Below, piece after piece: positions 7,674 through 16,378 of a DNA stretch of 39,510 nt; position 1 is the first letter of the stretch, and each line of letters opens with the position of its first letter. The DNA is from Bacteroides sp. (GTDB lineage Bacteria; Bacillota; Clostridia; Oscillospirales; Ruminococcaceae): contig JAMPHV010000014.1 in the NCBI GenBank assembly GCA_023663265.1, positions 1-39,510 of the forward strand, written 5' to 3'. The position numbers were made by a program, and so were the translations under genes. The notes beneath the pieces are model-generated. The model was not told the DNA's origin. It made no database searches and saw only the letters and a list, made by a program, of their open reading frames with translations.

Positions 7674-8869
7674 ACGGAGAAGAATTACTGAATATTATGT
7701 CCGACGTGGACGGGAGGCTGATAATCGAGGCGGAGAAAAAGCCGCGGAAAAAGCTCCTTATTACCATAGGCTCGGTCGCCGCGGCTGCCGCTCTGGCAAT
7801 AACGGCGGGAGTTAAATTTATACCCGAAGCAGCATTCGAGGAGCCGCCCGTGCTGATCCTCTCCGATTACAATTTCAGCGGAATGGGCGGAATGGGCTTC
7901 GAGGGAATACACGTCGGCGACGTATCGGAGCTTGAAAACGGAAATCCATGGTCGGAGAAAATGAATATAAAAGCCTTGCCCGTGTTTAAGTCGAGCTCCG
8001 CATACTGCGACGGCGAAAAAATGAAAGCCGTCCTTTTGAGCGCTGCGGAATATTTCGGCTTAGACGCCGACAGTCTGGAGATCGAGGATTCCACCCCGAG
8101 CAGCGAGGAGATCGAAGAGATCCGCAAGCAATTTACGGAATACGGAGCCTCCGATGGGGAGATCAACGGAATGATAAAGAATATGTACAGCATGGGGCGG
8201 GTAGCAGCGCGGTCGGAAGGTATCAGAATAGACGTTGATTCGTCATTCTGCGTGAGCATTGCCTTCGATGAGGGGATAGAGCTTCCCGAGGGGTATAATT
8301 TGGGAGTAAGCGCCTCCGAGGAGGAACGAAGCCGCACGGGGGAATATCTTATCAACGAATACAAGGGGCTTTTGAATATGGAAAACCCCGTAATGAATCT
8401 TAACGGCATGTATGAAGGAGACATTGAGTTTTACGACGGGGGGAAAGACCGCGAGGACGCGGTCGTAAATTACAGCTTGGATTTCGCCGTGTTCATATCC
8501 CAAGAGGAGGGCAAGCTCCATATAATTAGAATGTACACCGATACGGGCTATGAAAAGATAGCCGACTATCCCGTAATTTCGGCGGAGGAAGCAAAAAAAA
8601 TGCTTTCGGAGGGAAATTATCTGACCTCCGCGCCCTACGATATTAAGGGAGACGAGGAAATAGGGAAAATCGAGCTTATGTACCGAACGGGGATAGGCTA
8701 TGAATATGTAATGCCCTTTTACCGTATTCTCGTCAGACTCCCCGAGGAATACGACAACGATATGGGAGAGACCTGCTACGGAGGCTATTACGTTCCCGCC
8801 GTAAAGGGAGAATATCTTGAGGGCATGCCCGTTATGATAACCTTTAACGGAGCGCCGATCACAAAATGA
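7670..8869 (+). CDS. Membrane protein, putative anti-sigma factor
   Basis: A 399-residue protein with a short cytosolic N terminus (MNGEELLNIMSDVDGRLIIEAEKKPRKK), one membrane helix at about 28-48 (LLITIGSVAAAAALAITAGV) and a large acidic extracytoplasmic domain. This topology and the ATGA overlap with the sigma gene point to an anti-sigma factor. No zinc HC2 motif is visible; the N-terminal motif EELLNIMSDVDG is typical of clostridial sigma-linked membrane proteins. The extracellular domain has no family that I recognise and is the presumed sensor. Its 3' end overlaps the convergent troD gene by 11 bp. Confidence 0.65.
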   Translation: MNGEELLNIMSDVDGRLIIEAEKKPRKKLLITIGSVAAAAALAITAGVKFIPEAAFEEPPVLILSDYNFSGMGGMGFEGIHVGDVSELENGNPWSEKMNIKALPVFKSSSAYCDGEKMKAVLLSAAEYFGLDADSLEIEDSTPSSEEIEEIRKQFTEYGASDGEINGMIKNMYSMGRVAARSEGIRIDVDSSFCVSIAFDEGIELPEGYNLGVSASEEERSRTGEYLINEYKGLLNMENPVMNLNGMYEGDIEFYDGGKDREDAVVNYSLDFAVFISQEEGKLHIIRMYTDTGYEKIADYPVISAEEAKKMLSEGNYLTSAPYDIKGDEEIGKIELMYRTGIGYEYVMPFYRILVRLPEEYDNDMGETCYGGYYVPAVKGEYLEGMPVMITFNGAPITK

Positions 8870-9713
8870 TCTTTTTTACTCTTTTAACAAATTTGCCGTA
8901 CAAAAACGCCGCCAGGAAAAACACGCCCGTCCAGCAAGCCATGCAGCCCGCGATGGAAACCTCCAGCAGCATTGCGGTATGGTACCCGAGTATTCCACTT
9001 GCCGCCCCAATTCCCGCCGCGATGAAAAGCATTTTTTTCAGGTCGTCGGTGATTAGGTGAGCCGCCGCCGCGGGCGCGATCATAAAGGCGGTCACCAGCA
9101 CCGAACCCACCGCCTCGAAAGCCCCGACGGCGGTAAGAGAAGCCGCCGTCATAAGGGAATAATGCACAAATGTGGGAGAAAAGCCCATTACAGCCGCCAA
9201 AACGGGGTCAAAGGACACTACCTGCAATTCCTTGAAGAAAACCGAAACAAAGACGATGTTTATTATAAGCAGTCCCCCGCTTATATACAGCCCCTTTGCC
9301 CCTATATCCGTTCCGAAGATCACCATTCGGTCAAAGGGGGCGAAGGCGAGCTCTCCCAGCAGCACCGAATCGGTATCAAGGTGCGCGCTCCCCGCGTATC
9401 GGGATATAAGTATGACCGCGATCGAAAACAGCAGCGGGAAAACGATCCCCGTCGCGCTGTCCTCGGACACCGACCCCGTTTTTACGAGAAGCTCGGTAAG
9501 CCATACCGTAACGGGACCCATTACCGCCGCGCCTATCAGCAAAAACGGGGAGGACAGGTCGTTCACCGCAAAAAACGCAAGCGCTATCCCCAAAAGAATG
9601 GTATGAGTAATGCTGTCGCTCGTCATGCTCATTCGCCGAAGCACAAGGAACACCCCCGGGACAGCGCACCCCGCCGCCGTCAAAGCGGCTATAAGCTGTA
9701 TTTCAACGGTCAT
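8859..9713 (-). CDS. troD: Metal ABC transporter permease, TroD-like
   Basis: A 284-residue ABC-3 family permease with about eight membrane helices (AALTAAGCAVPGVFLVLRRMSM, SITHTILLGIALAFF, IVFPLLFSIAVILISRYAG, SLMTAASLTAVGAFEAVGSVLVTAFMIAPAAAAHLIT). It would pair with the TroC-like permease to form the membrane channel of a Mn2+/Zn2+ importer. Its ATG overlaps the stop of troC (9710-9713, ATGA), and it is the last gene of the operon. The permease is shorter at its C terminus than Treponema TroD, and has a basic tail (KFVKRVKK). Confidence 0.85.
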   Translation of the reverse strand: MTVEIQLIAALTAAGCAVPGVFLVLRRMSMTSDSITHTILLGIALAFFAVNDLSSPFLLIGAAVMGPVTVWLTELLVKTGSVSEDSATGIVFPLLFSIAVILISRYAGSAHLDTDSVLLGELAFAPFDRMVIFGTDIGAKGLYISGGLLIINIVFVSVFFKELQVVSFDPVLAAVMGFSPTFVHYSLMTAASLTAVGAFEAVGSVLVTAFMIAPAAAAHLITDDLKKMLFIAAGIGAASGILGYHTAMLLEVSIAGCMACWTGVFFLAAFLYGKFVKRVKKIIL

Positions 9714-10633
9714 ATTCGTTCATTCCTTTCCGTCGGTCTTTCCTGCGTCAGTATAATGCGGCTCCTGCGCCTTTTTACAATACGGCTCACTATGCCCCGT
9801 CTCGGCGCGAACAATATGCTTATCAAAGCAATAACGCTTGCGGCTATGACTATGGCGGGACCTGTCGGAAGCCCGCCTATCGCCGCGCTGGCATAAGCTC
9901 CCGCCGCGCCCGACGCTCCGCCGAACGCCGCCGCCAAGGACGCCATTATCCAAAGGCGGTCGCTCCACTGTCTCGCCGCTGCGGCGGGCGTTACCAGCAT
10001 GGCGCTCATCAGCACCACGCCCACCGTTTGTATGCCCAAAATGACCGCAGCCACCGTCATAAGGGACAAAACAAAGCTAAGCGCCCTGTCCGAGTAACCC
10101 GACTGCACCGCGAAATCCCTGTCGAAGGAAAACAGCTTAAGCTCCTTCCACAAAAGGACTACCACCAGCAGCAAAACGGCGGAGCAGCCCAGTATCAAAA
10201 AAACGTCGCTTTTCAGCATGGCGGACGCCTGCCCGTAAATAAAGGCGCTAAGACCCGCCTGAGTAGCGTCGGGAAGCTTTTGAGCGCAGGTCAGGAGAAC
10301 TGTGCCCAAGCCGAAAAACGTTGACATGACCACCGCCAGCGCGGCGTCGAATTTTATCCTCGAGCCCTTTACCGCCGCCGATATAAGAAGCACGGCGAGC
10401 AAGCCCGAGATCAACGCCCCCAAAAGCAGGACCGCGGTGCTTTTGATCCCCGTAACAAGAAAAGCCGCCGCTACCCCGAGAAGAGCGGAATGGCTCACCC
10501 CGTCCCCCAAAAGACCCTGCCGCCTTAATACCGCAAAGCTGCCTACTACCCCGCTTATTCCCCCCAAGGCTGCCGAGCCTAAGGCTACCGTCGCGAAGGT
10601 ATGATCGGAAAAAATTTCAAAAAAGCCGTTCAT
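9710..10633 (-). CDS. troC: Metal ABC transporter permease, TroC-like
   Basis: A 307-residue ABC-3 permease with the conserved start FATVALGSAALGGISGVVGSFAVLRRQGLLGDGVSHSALLG and the conserved block GVVLMSAMLVTPAAAARQWSDRL near residue 215. A strongly basic C-terminal tail follows (KRRRSRIILTQERPTERNERI). It overlaps both neighbours by four bases (ATGA at 9710 and 10630), so troB, troC and troD should be produced in fixed ratio. Two different permeases per operon is the arrangement of tro/mnt systems. Confidence 0.87.
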   Translation of the reverse strand: MNGFFEIFSDHTFATVALGSAALGGISGVVGSFAVLRRQGLLGDGVSHSALLGVAAAFLVTGIKSTAVLLLGALISGLLAVLLISAAVKGSRIKFDAALAVVMSTFFGLGTVLLTCAQKLPDATQAGLSAFIYGQASAMLKSDVFLILGCSAVLLLVVVLLWKELKLFSFDRDFAVQSGYSDRALSFVLSLMTVAAVILGIQTVGVVLMSAMLVTPAAAARQWSDRLWIMASLAAAFGGASGAAGAYASAAIGGLPTGPAIVIAASVIALISILFAPRRGIVSRIVKRRRSRIILTQERPTERNERI

Positions 10634-11370
10634 ATCGTATTACCTGCCTTTGCGGCGCGGTATGTGCGCGTCAAATTTTCGTCGGTGAACACCTTTTCCA
10701 CCTCGCCGCTTGCCACTACCTCGATATTTATCAAGGTCACCCAATCGAAATAGTCGCTAACGGTGGACAGGTCATGGTGCACCGCCACCACTGTTTTTCC
10801 CTCGCTGCGCAGCTCCTTCAAAAGCTCAACTATGGACCTTTCGGTTGAATTGTCAACCCCCTTGAACGGTTCGTCCATAAGGTATATGTCCGCCTTCTGC
10901 GCCAAGGCGCGGGCAATAAAGGTCCGCTGCTGCTGCCCTCCCGAAAGGCGGCTTATCTGCCTGTCCGCATACTCCTCCATTCCCGTTTTTCTCAGCATCT
11001 CCATGGCAAATTCCCTGTCGCTTTTTTTGGGACGCTTTATCCAGCCCAATCTTCCGTAACAGCCCATGGTCACCACGTCCAGCACCGATACGGGAAAATC
11101 CCAATCCACGCTTTCGCTTTGCGGAACATAGCCTATACAGGGCTTTTTTCCGTTTATATCGGGAAAGCTTATTTTTCCGTCAACGGCAGGGATAAGCCCT
11201 AACATAGCCTTTATAAGAGTGGTCTTCCCGGCCCCGTTCGGTCCCATTACTGCGGTAAGCATACCCCTCGGCAGCTCCAGGTCCACGTCGGACAGCACGG
11301 GCTTTGAGTCGTAGGCGACCGTAAGGCGGCTTACCTCCACCGCATGCTCCGCTCCGTTTTTATTGTACAT
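10630..11370 (-). CDS. troB: Metal ABC transporter ATPase, TroB-like
   Basis: A 246-residue ABC ATPase. Walker A is GPNGAGKTTL near residue 42, the signature is LSGGQQQRTFIARAL near residue 143, Walker B is YLMDEPF near 165, and the switch histidine is in VAVHHDLS near 195. The family member drives manganese/zinc import with the TroC and TroD permeases. GAAGGGAC precedes the ATG; the gap from troA is 25 bp. Confidence 0.9.
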   Translation of the reverse strand: MYNKNGAEHAVEVSRLTVAYDSKPVLSDVDLELPRGMLTAVMGPNGAGKTTLIKAMLGLIPAVDGKISFPDINGKKPCIGYVPQSESVDWDFPVSVLDVVTMGCYGRLGWIKRPKKSDREFAMEMLRKTGMEEYADRQISRLSGGQQQRTFIARALAQKADIYLMDEPFKGVDNSTERSIVELLKELRSEGKTVVAVHHDLSTVSDYFDWVTLINIEVVASGEVEKVFTDENLTRTYRAAKAGNTI

Positions 11371-11395
11371 AAATGATCAGTCCCTTCATCATATT

Positions 11396-12334
11396 TCAAC
11401 CGCAAAGACCTTCCGCTATAGTGTCTATGTTATGCTTAAAAGCGGCAATATAGGTATCGGTCCCGCTTTCCGCGTCGCCTATGGAATCGCTGTACAAAGA
11501 GCCGCCAAGGGACGTTTCAAAGCCTCTTGCCCGTACCGCTTCTATGAGCGCTTCTATATTTTTAACGGGAAGACTGCTTTCCACGAACACCGCGCCGATA
11601 CGGTTGTCGGCTATATATTCCGCCAATCGGCTCACGTCCGCGGCGCCCGCCTCAGAAACGGTGCTTATCCCCTGCAAGCCTCTGACCTCGAAGCCGTAGG
11701 CGTTCCCAAAGTAGCCGAAAGCGTCGTGAGCGGTTATCAGCACCCTTTTTTCCTTCGGTATCTCATTGGTTTTTTCTTTGATATAACCGTCCAACCTGTC
11801 AAGCTCCTCAAGATAGCTCTCCAGTCTTTCCCCGTAATAATCGGAGCCCTCGGGATCGATCCCGCACAGACCGTCCTCCACCGTCCTTGCCGCTTCTTTC
11901 CATAAGGACACGTCGAACCAGATATGCGGATCGGGAGCGTTACCGTTTATTATCAGCTTTTCCTCGGGTATCCCGTCGGAAGCGCACACCGTTTTTTTGT
12001 CCTCGAGCGCCGCGAAGACCTCTCCCATTTTTCCCTCCAAATGCAGCCCGCTGTATACTATCATATCCGCGCCCTGCATTTTGGTCATATCTCCTGCCGA
12101 CGCGCGGTACTGGTGAGGATCGACGCCGCAGCCCATTAAGCCCAGAACGGTCACTCTGTCTCCCCCGAGCTGCTCGGCAAGATCGCGCAGCATGGTCGTG
12201 GTGGCAACAACGGTCGGCTTCCCCTCCGTAAGATTTTTCCCTTCCCTGCTTTCGCAGCCGCTTATCAGACAAAACACGGTCAAAACGGCGCACGCGGCAA
12301 GCAGACAGAAAAGACGTTTCTTTAAAAGCTTCAT
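11396..12334 (-). CDS. troA: Mn/Zn-binding lipoprotein, TroA-like
   Basis: A 312-residue cluster A-I solute-binding lipoprotein. A signal peptide with lipobox LISGC (Cys 27) anchors it outside the membrane. The metal ligands of Treponema TroA are visible: His in DPHQY, His in DPHIWFD, His in HDAFGYFGNAYGF, and Asp in LYSDSIGDAESG; the adjoining GLQGISTVSEAG is also TroA-like. The third ligand being His rather than the Glu of PsaA favours TroA/ZnuA-type specificity, able to bind Zn or Mn. AAGGGAG precedes the start. It is the first gene of the tro operon, 52 bp downstream of the AraC gene on the same strand. No TroR/MntR-type repressor gene is in the window. Confidence 0.88.
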   Translation of the reverse strand: MKLLKKRLFCLLAACAVLTVFCLISGCESREGKNLTEGKPTVVATTTMLRDLAEQLGGDRVTVLGLMGCGVDPHQYRASAGDMTKMQGADMIVYSGLHLEGKMGEVFAALEDKKTVCASDGIPEEKLIINGNAPDPHIWFDVSLWKEAARTVEDGLCGIDPEGSDYYGERLESYLEELDRLDGYIKEKTNEIPKEKRVLITAHDAFGYFGNAYGFEVRGLQGISTVSEAGAADVSRLAEYIADNRIGAVFVESSLPVKNIEALIEAVRARGFETSLGGSLYSDSIGDAESGTDTYIAAFKHNIDTIAEGLCG

Positions 12335-12386
12335 TTATATGTCTCCCTTGCTGTTGATTGTTATGACCCACTGTTATTTTATTCGG

Positions 12387-13229
12387 TTACCGTGATTGTG
12401 ACACTGAAAATTTTCCCATATCCTCCTTGGGCGAGCAGTCAAATCGTTTTACATAAGCGCGGTAAAACGATGAGTAGTCCTCAAAGCCCGTGCTTTCCGC
12501 AGCGCTCCCTGCCGATTCTCCGCAGCGTATCCTCTCTCTTGCGGCTGTCAGACGCTTTATTGTGATATATTCCCACGGCGAAGCGCCCGTAGCCTTGCGA
12601 AATACTCTGCCGATCTGCGACGTACTGAGAAAAAAGCGTTCCGCAAGCGCCGAAACGGACAGCTTGTCGAATAAATGAGCGTTGACGTATGCAACAAGCT
12701 GCTCTGACAGCTCGGCAGGCGGCGCATATTCGTCGGTCACGCGCTTGGTAAACGCTTTATAAAGCGTTTCAAGCAGCAAAAACAGACGCGTCGATATCCT
12801 AAGCCGTCTTTCGTATTCGCTGCCGCCGTTCTTCATTTCCTCGAAAAGACGTACCGTTTCACCGCCAAGCTCCCGCGGAGAATAAAGGTTTCCTCGGCCG
12901 AGAGGTCTGTCAAGAAACGGTTTCATAAGGATTCGGCGGGGGTCAAGGACGTCCGTCGCCGCAAATGAAAAATTTATCGCATAACGTTCATATTTTTCGC
13001 CGCTTAAAATCCTTGCTCTGTGTGATTCGGCGGGGCGCATTACCAGCACGCTTCCGCTTTTCAGCGGATAATGCGCGCCCTCCACAAGGTATTCCGCGCC
13101 GCCCGATACAAAGCAATATATCTCGCACCGCTCGTGAATATGCATTGAAAAGTCTCTGTCGCTCGGCGCTTCATCGACTGCGTACCTAAAATACACATTC
13201 TCGGTATCAAATTCTTCAAGAATATCCAT
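12387..13229 (-). CDS. AraC family transcriptional regulator
   Basis: A 280-residue regulator with an N-terminal cupin-like sensing domain (residues 20-95: MHIHERCEIYCFVSGGAEYLVEG, YPLKSGSVLVMRPAESH) and a C-terminal AraC double helix-turn-helix (residues 180-275: LFDKLSVSALAERFFLSTSQIGRVF, GASPWEYITIKRLTAARERI, TGFEDYSSFYRAYVKRFDCSPKE). ATG 13229 is preferred over the GTG at 13238 because AGGAAGG lies 8 bases before it. It is divergent from the isomerase-oxidoreductase pair and most likely controls those genes in response to their sugar substrate. The tro operon follows on the same strand, so read-through into troA is possible. Confidence 0.88.
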   Translation of the reverse strand: MDILEEFDTENVYFRYAVDEAPSDRDFSMHIHERCEIYCFVSGGAEYLVEGAHYPLKSGSVLVMRPAESHRARILSGEKYERYAINFSFAATDVLDPRRILMKPFLDRPLGRGNLYSPRELGGETVRLFEEMKNGGSEYERRLRISTRLFLLLETLYKAFTKRVTDEYAPPAELSEQLVAYVNAHLFDKLSVSALAERFFLSTSQIGRVFRKATGASPWEYITIKRLTAARERIRCGESAGSAAESTGFEDYSSFYRAYVKRFDCSPKEDMGKFSVSQSR

Positions 13230-13271
13230 AGTCGTCACCTTCCTCTGACAAATTATAGCATGCTATGCGCG

Positions 13272-13330
13272 AATTTGCAATAAAATATGCCTTAAATTAC
13301 AATTGTAATGCAAATTGCACCGTGTTATAC
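13272..13330 (+). promoter_or_regulatory. Promoter and operator region of the isomerase operon
   Basis: The -10 is TTATAC (13325-13330) and the -35 probably TTGTAA (13303-13308), with a 16-bp spacer. A perfect 14-bp palindrome ATTACAATTGTAAT (13296-13309) covers the -35. An outer inverted pair AATTTGCA (13272-13279) and TGCAAATT (13309-13316) brackets it. One or both are likely binding sites for the divergent AraC regulator or a second repressor. Confidence 0.5.
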
Positions 13331-13365
13331 TTTTGTTAAAGAAAAATTTATTTGGAGGGCGCAAT

Positions 13366-14193
13366 ATGAAATTTAAGCTTGCGGCTTTTGCCGACGAGGC
13401 GGACAGCCGTCTTGACGGTCAGCTTTACGCCATGAGGGAAAACGGCGTCGAGCTCCTTGAAATTCGGGGAGTAGACGGCAAGAATATTTCGGATATAACA
13501 TTGGAGGAGGCAAAGAGTATCCGCTCCAAGCTTGACGCGTCGGGAATATCGGTGTGGTCGCTGGGTTCGCCCTTCGGGAAAATCGGCGTTGCCGAGGATT
13601 TTGAACCGCACCTTGACAAATTCAAGCACGGATTGGAGCTTGCGGATATACTCTCCGCAGATCATATCCGAATTTTCAGCTTTTATGTTCCGCAGGATAA
13701 TGCGGAGCGCTATTCCGACGAAGTAATGCGGAGATTGGATAAAATGCTTGCGGCAGCGGAAGGCAGCGGAATAATTCTTTGCCACGAAAACGAAAAGGGT
13801 ATCTACGGCGACAATGCCGAACGCTGCGCGGAAATATGCGGGAATTTTCCGAAGCTCCGCGCGGTGTTCGACCCTGCGAATTTTGTTCAATGCGGACAGG
13901 AAACAGAATCGGCGTGGGAATTGCTTTCACCCTATGTAGAGTATCTTCATATCAAGGACGCTCTTGCAGACGGCTCGGTCGTTCCCGCGGGGAACGGTAT
14001 CGGCAATATACCGCACATTCTCCGCGAATACCGCGGCGAGGTGCTTACGGTCGAGCCGCATTTGTCGGTGTTCAACGGACTTGACAAGCTGGAGCAAGGT
14101 GATATCTCCCTGCGCAGATTTTGTTACCCCGATCCGCGCACGGCATTCAAAGCGGCAGTTGACGCGATCAAGCAAATAACGGAGGAAATGTAA
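13366..14193 (+). CDS. Sugar phosphate isomerase/epimerase (AP2Ec, TIM barrel)
   Basis: A 275-residue xylose-isomerase-like TIM-barrel protein. Metal ligands of the family are visible: ICHENEKGIYGD (Glu), FDPANFVQCG (Asp), YLHIKDAL (His and Asp) and VEPHL (Glu). Such proteins isomerise or epimerise ketoses or inosose-type sugars. GGAGGG precedes ATG 13366; the upstream extension to 13315 has no ribosome site and runs into the promoter. The TAA overlaps the ATG of the next gene by one base, so it is coupled to the Gfo/Idh/MocA oxidoreductase, a common pairing in sugar or inositol catabolism. The precise substrate cannot be told. Confidence 0.85.
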   Translation: MKFKLAAFADEADSRLDGQLYAMRENGVELLEIRGVDGKNISDITLEEAKSIRSKLDASGISVWSLGSPFGKIGVAEDFEPHLDKFKHGLELADILSADHIRIFSFYVPQDNAERYSDEVMRRLDKMLAAAEGSGIILCHENEKGIYGDNAERCAEICGNFPKLRAVFDPANFVQCGQETESAWELLSPYVEYLHIKDALADGSVVPAGNGIGNIPHILREYRGEVLTVEPHLSVFNGLDKLEQGDISLRRFCYPDPRTAFKAAVDAIKQITEEM

Positions 14194-15362
14194 TGGATAA
14201 AGTAAGACTTGGGATAATCGGCGTGGGAAATATGGGCAGCGGACATTTGCGCAATGTGGCCGAGGGAAAATGCCCAAGCGTCGAGGTCACCGCCGTTGCC
14301 GATACAAGCCCCGAAAAGCTTGACAACGCACGTAAGATACAGTCGGACGTTCAAAGCTTTGATAAAGCGGAAGCAATGCTCGACAGCGGTCTTATTGACG
14401 CGGCGCTTATCGCCGTGCCCCACTACGGACACCCCTTTTACGCCATGGAGTGCTTTAAGCGCAGTATTCACGTTTTGATCGAAAAACCCGCGGGAGTTAC
14501 CGCAAGGAGCGTCCGCAAAATGAATGAAGCGGCAGAGCGCTCGGGCTTGAAGTTCGGGATAATGTTTAATCAGCGCACCGACCCGCTGTACCGCAAGGCG
14601 CACGAGATAGTTGCGAGCGGCTCTCTCGGAGCGCCAAAGCGCCTTGTGTGGATAATCACCAATTGGTACAGGACCCAAAGCTATTATGACTCGGGAAGCT
14701 GGCGCGCCACCTGGAACGGAGAGGGCGGCGGAGTTCTTTTAAATCAAGCGCCGCATAATCTTGATCTGTGGCAGTGGATATTCGGAATGCCAAAAAGAGT
14801 GCGGGCGTTCTGCGCGGAAGGAAAGTACCATAATATCGATGTAGAGGACGATGTGACGATTTACGGCGAATACGGCAACGGCGCGACCGCAGTATTCATA
14901 TCTACCACAGGCGAAGCTCCCGGAACAAACCGTCTTGAAATCTCGGGAGATTTGGGAAAGCTGGTGCTTGAGGACGGAAAGCTGAAGCAGTGGCGGCTTG
15001 AAACACGCGAACGGGAATTTTGCTTTACCGAAAAGAACGGGTTTGTCTGCCCCTCCTGCACCTATGAAGAATACTCCGAAAAATCATTTGAGGGGCACCC
15101 CGTTATACTCGAAAATTTCGCCGAAGCCATACTTAACGGAACGGAGCTCATTGCGGACGGCAGAGAGGGACTTAATTCGCTGTCAATATCCAATGCGGCA
15201 TATTTATCCTCCTGGACAAACGATTGGGTGGAGCTGCCCGCAAACGAGGAAATGTTTGAAGCGTATCTCGATCGGCTTTGCAAACGGGAAATCGCAAACA
15301 AAAAAGAGGCTTCCGAGCCCTCCGACGAGTCCCTTGGCGACCGTTGGCAGGTGAGGTGGTAA
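14193..15362 (+). CDS. Gfo/Idh/MocA family oxidoreductase
   Basis: A 389-residue NAD(P)-dependent sugar dehydrogenase. The Rossmann motif GVGNMGSGH is at residues 10-18; the EKPAG motif with the catalytic-region lysine is near residue 97 (VLIEKPAGVT); GGGVLLNQAPHNLDLWQWIFG near 180 holds the conserved Asn/His pair of the active site. The C-terminal domain is an alpha/beta sheet typical of the family. It probably oxidises a hydroxyl of the sugar that the upstream isomerase handles. The last 25 residues (KKEASEPSDESLGD) look like a flexible tail. A repeat with a terminator follows. Confidence 0.9.
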   Translation: MDKVRLGIIGVGNMGSGHLRNVAEGKCPSVEVTAVADTSPEKLDNARKIQSDVQSFDKAEAMLDSGLIDAALIAVPHYGHPFYAMECFKRSIHVLIEKPAGVTARSVRKMNEAAERSGLKFGIMFNQRTDPLYRKAHEIVASGSLGAPKRLVWIITNWYRTQSYYDSGSWRATWNGEGGGVLLNQAPHNLDLWQWIFGMPKRVRAFCAEGKYHNIDVEDDVTIYGEYGNGATAVFISTTGEAPGTNRLEISGDLGKLVLEDGKLKQWRLETREREFCFTEKNGFVCPSCTYEEYSEKSFEGHPVILENFAEAILNGTELIADGREGLNSLSISNAAYLSSWTNDWVELPANEEMFEAYLDRLCKREIANKKEASEPSDESLGDRWQVRW

Positions 15363-15397
15363 CGCCGAATCTATGGCGTAAAAGGGAGATGTAAAAA

Positions 15398-15490
15398 GGG
15401 GCTGTAAAAAAACACGATCCGTCGAAACGGGTCGTGTTTTTCAATAATAATTGACAATTGACAATTGATAATTGACAATTGACAATTAAG
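15398..15490. repeat. GGGGCTG/hairpin/AATTGAC repeat, copy between convergent genes
   Basis: GGGGCTGTAAAAAAA, a 15-bp hairpin, then 7-mer units of the AATTGAC type (AATTGAC, AATTGAC, AATTGAT, AATTGAC, AATTGAC, AATTAA, 15449-15489). The hairpin loop region CGATCCGTCGAAACGGGTCG is identical to that at 18404-18515. The right-hand ACAGCCCC end is missing; a GTCGGCTTCGCCGAC hairpin (15493-15508) follows instead. It separates the convergent oxidoreductase and MacA-like genes. Confidence 0.8.
15408..15441. terminator. Bidirectional intrinsic terminator
   Basis: AAAAACACGATCCGT, loop CGAA, ACGGGTCGTGTTTTT: a 15-bp stem with one G-T pair, A-rich on one side and T-rich on the other, so it can end transcription from both converging genes. 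Confidence 0.8.
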
Positions 15491-15530
15491 GTGTCGGCTT
15501 CGCCGACGAATTTTGATTTTTAAAGCTGTA

Positions 15531-16223
15531 TTACCCTACCCTCGCGCCCGTTCTCACTCTTCCGCCGTCGTAAACCAGCTCGGGCTCGGACAGTACAAGG
15601 TCCTCTTCGCTTATGCCTGAAACGATCTCGGTCTTATCCGACATTTCCATTCCCGTCACAATATCCTGCCTTACTGCTGTGCTGCCGCTCAGCACATATA
15701 CAAATTCTCCTTTGTCGTCCTGACATACAGCCGAATAAGGAAGCATATTCAAAATACGCTCCTCCCCTGTTTTTAGCTGCACCGTCACCGAATATCCCGA
15801 ACGCAGCTCGGACGTATCGCCGCTCTCTATCGCCACGGTCACGTCCACCACGGTTTCGGGAGCCGACAAGGCGCTGAGTGAGGAAATATAAGCGGTATCC
15901 GAAATATTGCTTACGCTTCCGAAATAGCTTCCGTCGGGGAACGCCGCCCCCGACAGGATAACGCTCTGACCCGTTTCCACCTGCGAGATATCCGCTTCGT
16001 TCACCGCCGCCACCGCAAAAAAGCTCTCACCCCGCTTTACAATAGTACCCCTGGCGGAAACATAGGGCTTGTACTCGCAGGGCTCCACCCGTATTGTCTC
16101 CACTATAGGCATAAACGTCTCGGCTGCCTCGGGCACGGCAAAGGCAATATACCCTGCCGAAAACATCAGCGCCATGATAATAAAGGTTTTAAGTACGCTG
16201 TATACCTTTTTCTTTCTGTTCAT
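15531..16223 (-). CDS. MacA-like efflux adaptor, short form
   Basis: A 230-residue membrane-anchored protein: N-terminal basic segment, one membrane helix (residues 9-29, VLKTFIIMALMFSAGYIAFAV), then the beta-barrel and membrane-proximal domains of periplasmic adaptor proteins (ADISQVETGQSVILSGAAFPDGSY, VDVTVAIESG, LRSGYSVTVQLKTGE, GEFVYVLSG, DIVTGMEMSDKTEIVSGI). The biotinyl-lipoyl hairpin that normally precedes these is missing, so it is much shorter than usual adaptors (about 350 residues). AAAGGAAG precedes the ATG. It is divergent from a MacB-like ABC transporter and probably works with it. Confidence 0.72.
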   Translation of the reverse strand: MNRKKKVYSVLKTFIIMALMFSAGYIAFAVPEAAETFMPIVETIRVEPCEYKPYVSARGTIVKRGESFFAVAAVNEADISQVETGQSVILSGAAFPDGSYFGSVSNISDTAYISSLSALSAPETVVDVTVAIESGDTSELRSGYSVTVQLKTGEERILNMLPYSAVCQDDKGEFVYVLSGSTAVRQDIVTGMEMSDKTEIVSGISEEDLVLSEPELVYDGGRVRTGARVG

Positions 16224-16378
16224 TTCTTCGGCTTCCTTTCTGTTTTGATATCATTAGTATTTTACCAACATTAAGTCGGGATATGCGTTAAAATTTGTAA
16301 AGTTTTTTGGTATAAACAGGCTTTTCATGAGCAAAATATTTTTGAAGAAAATCCGCCGTAAGAAAGGAAGAGCTTAAA

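Noticed and set aside
9057..9896. 279-codon plus-strand open frame
   Set aside because: It lies antisense to troC/troD, is full of Arg, His and Gly without any domain, and has no ribosome site; it is a shadow of the high-GC third positions of the real genes.
15449..15489. AATTGAC array as a possible CRISPR
   Set aside because: Units are 7 bp with no spacers and there are no cas genes; it is part of the terminator repeat family.
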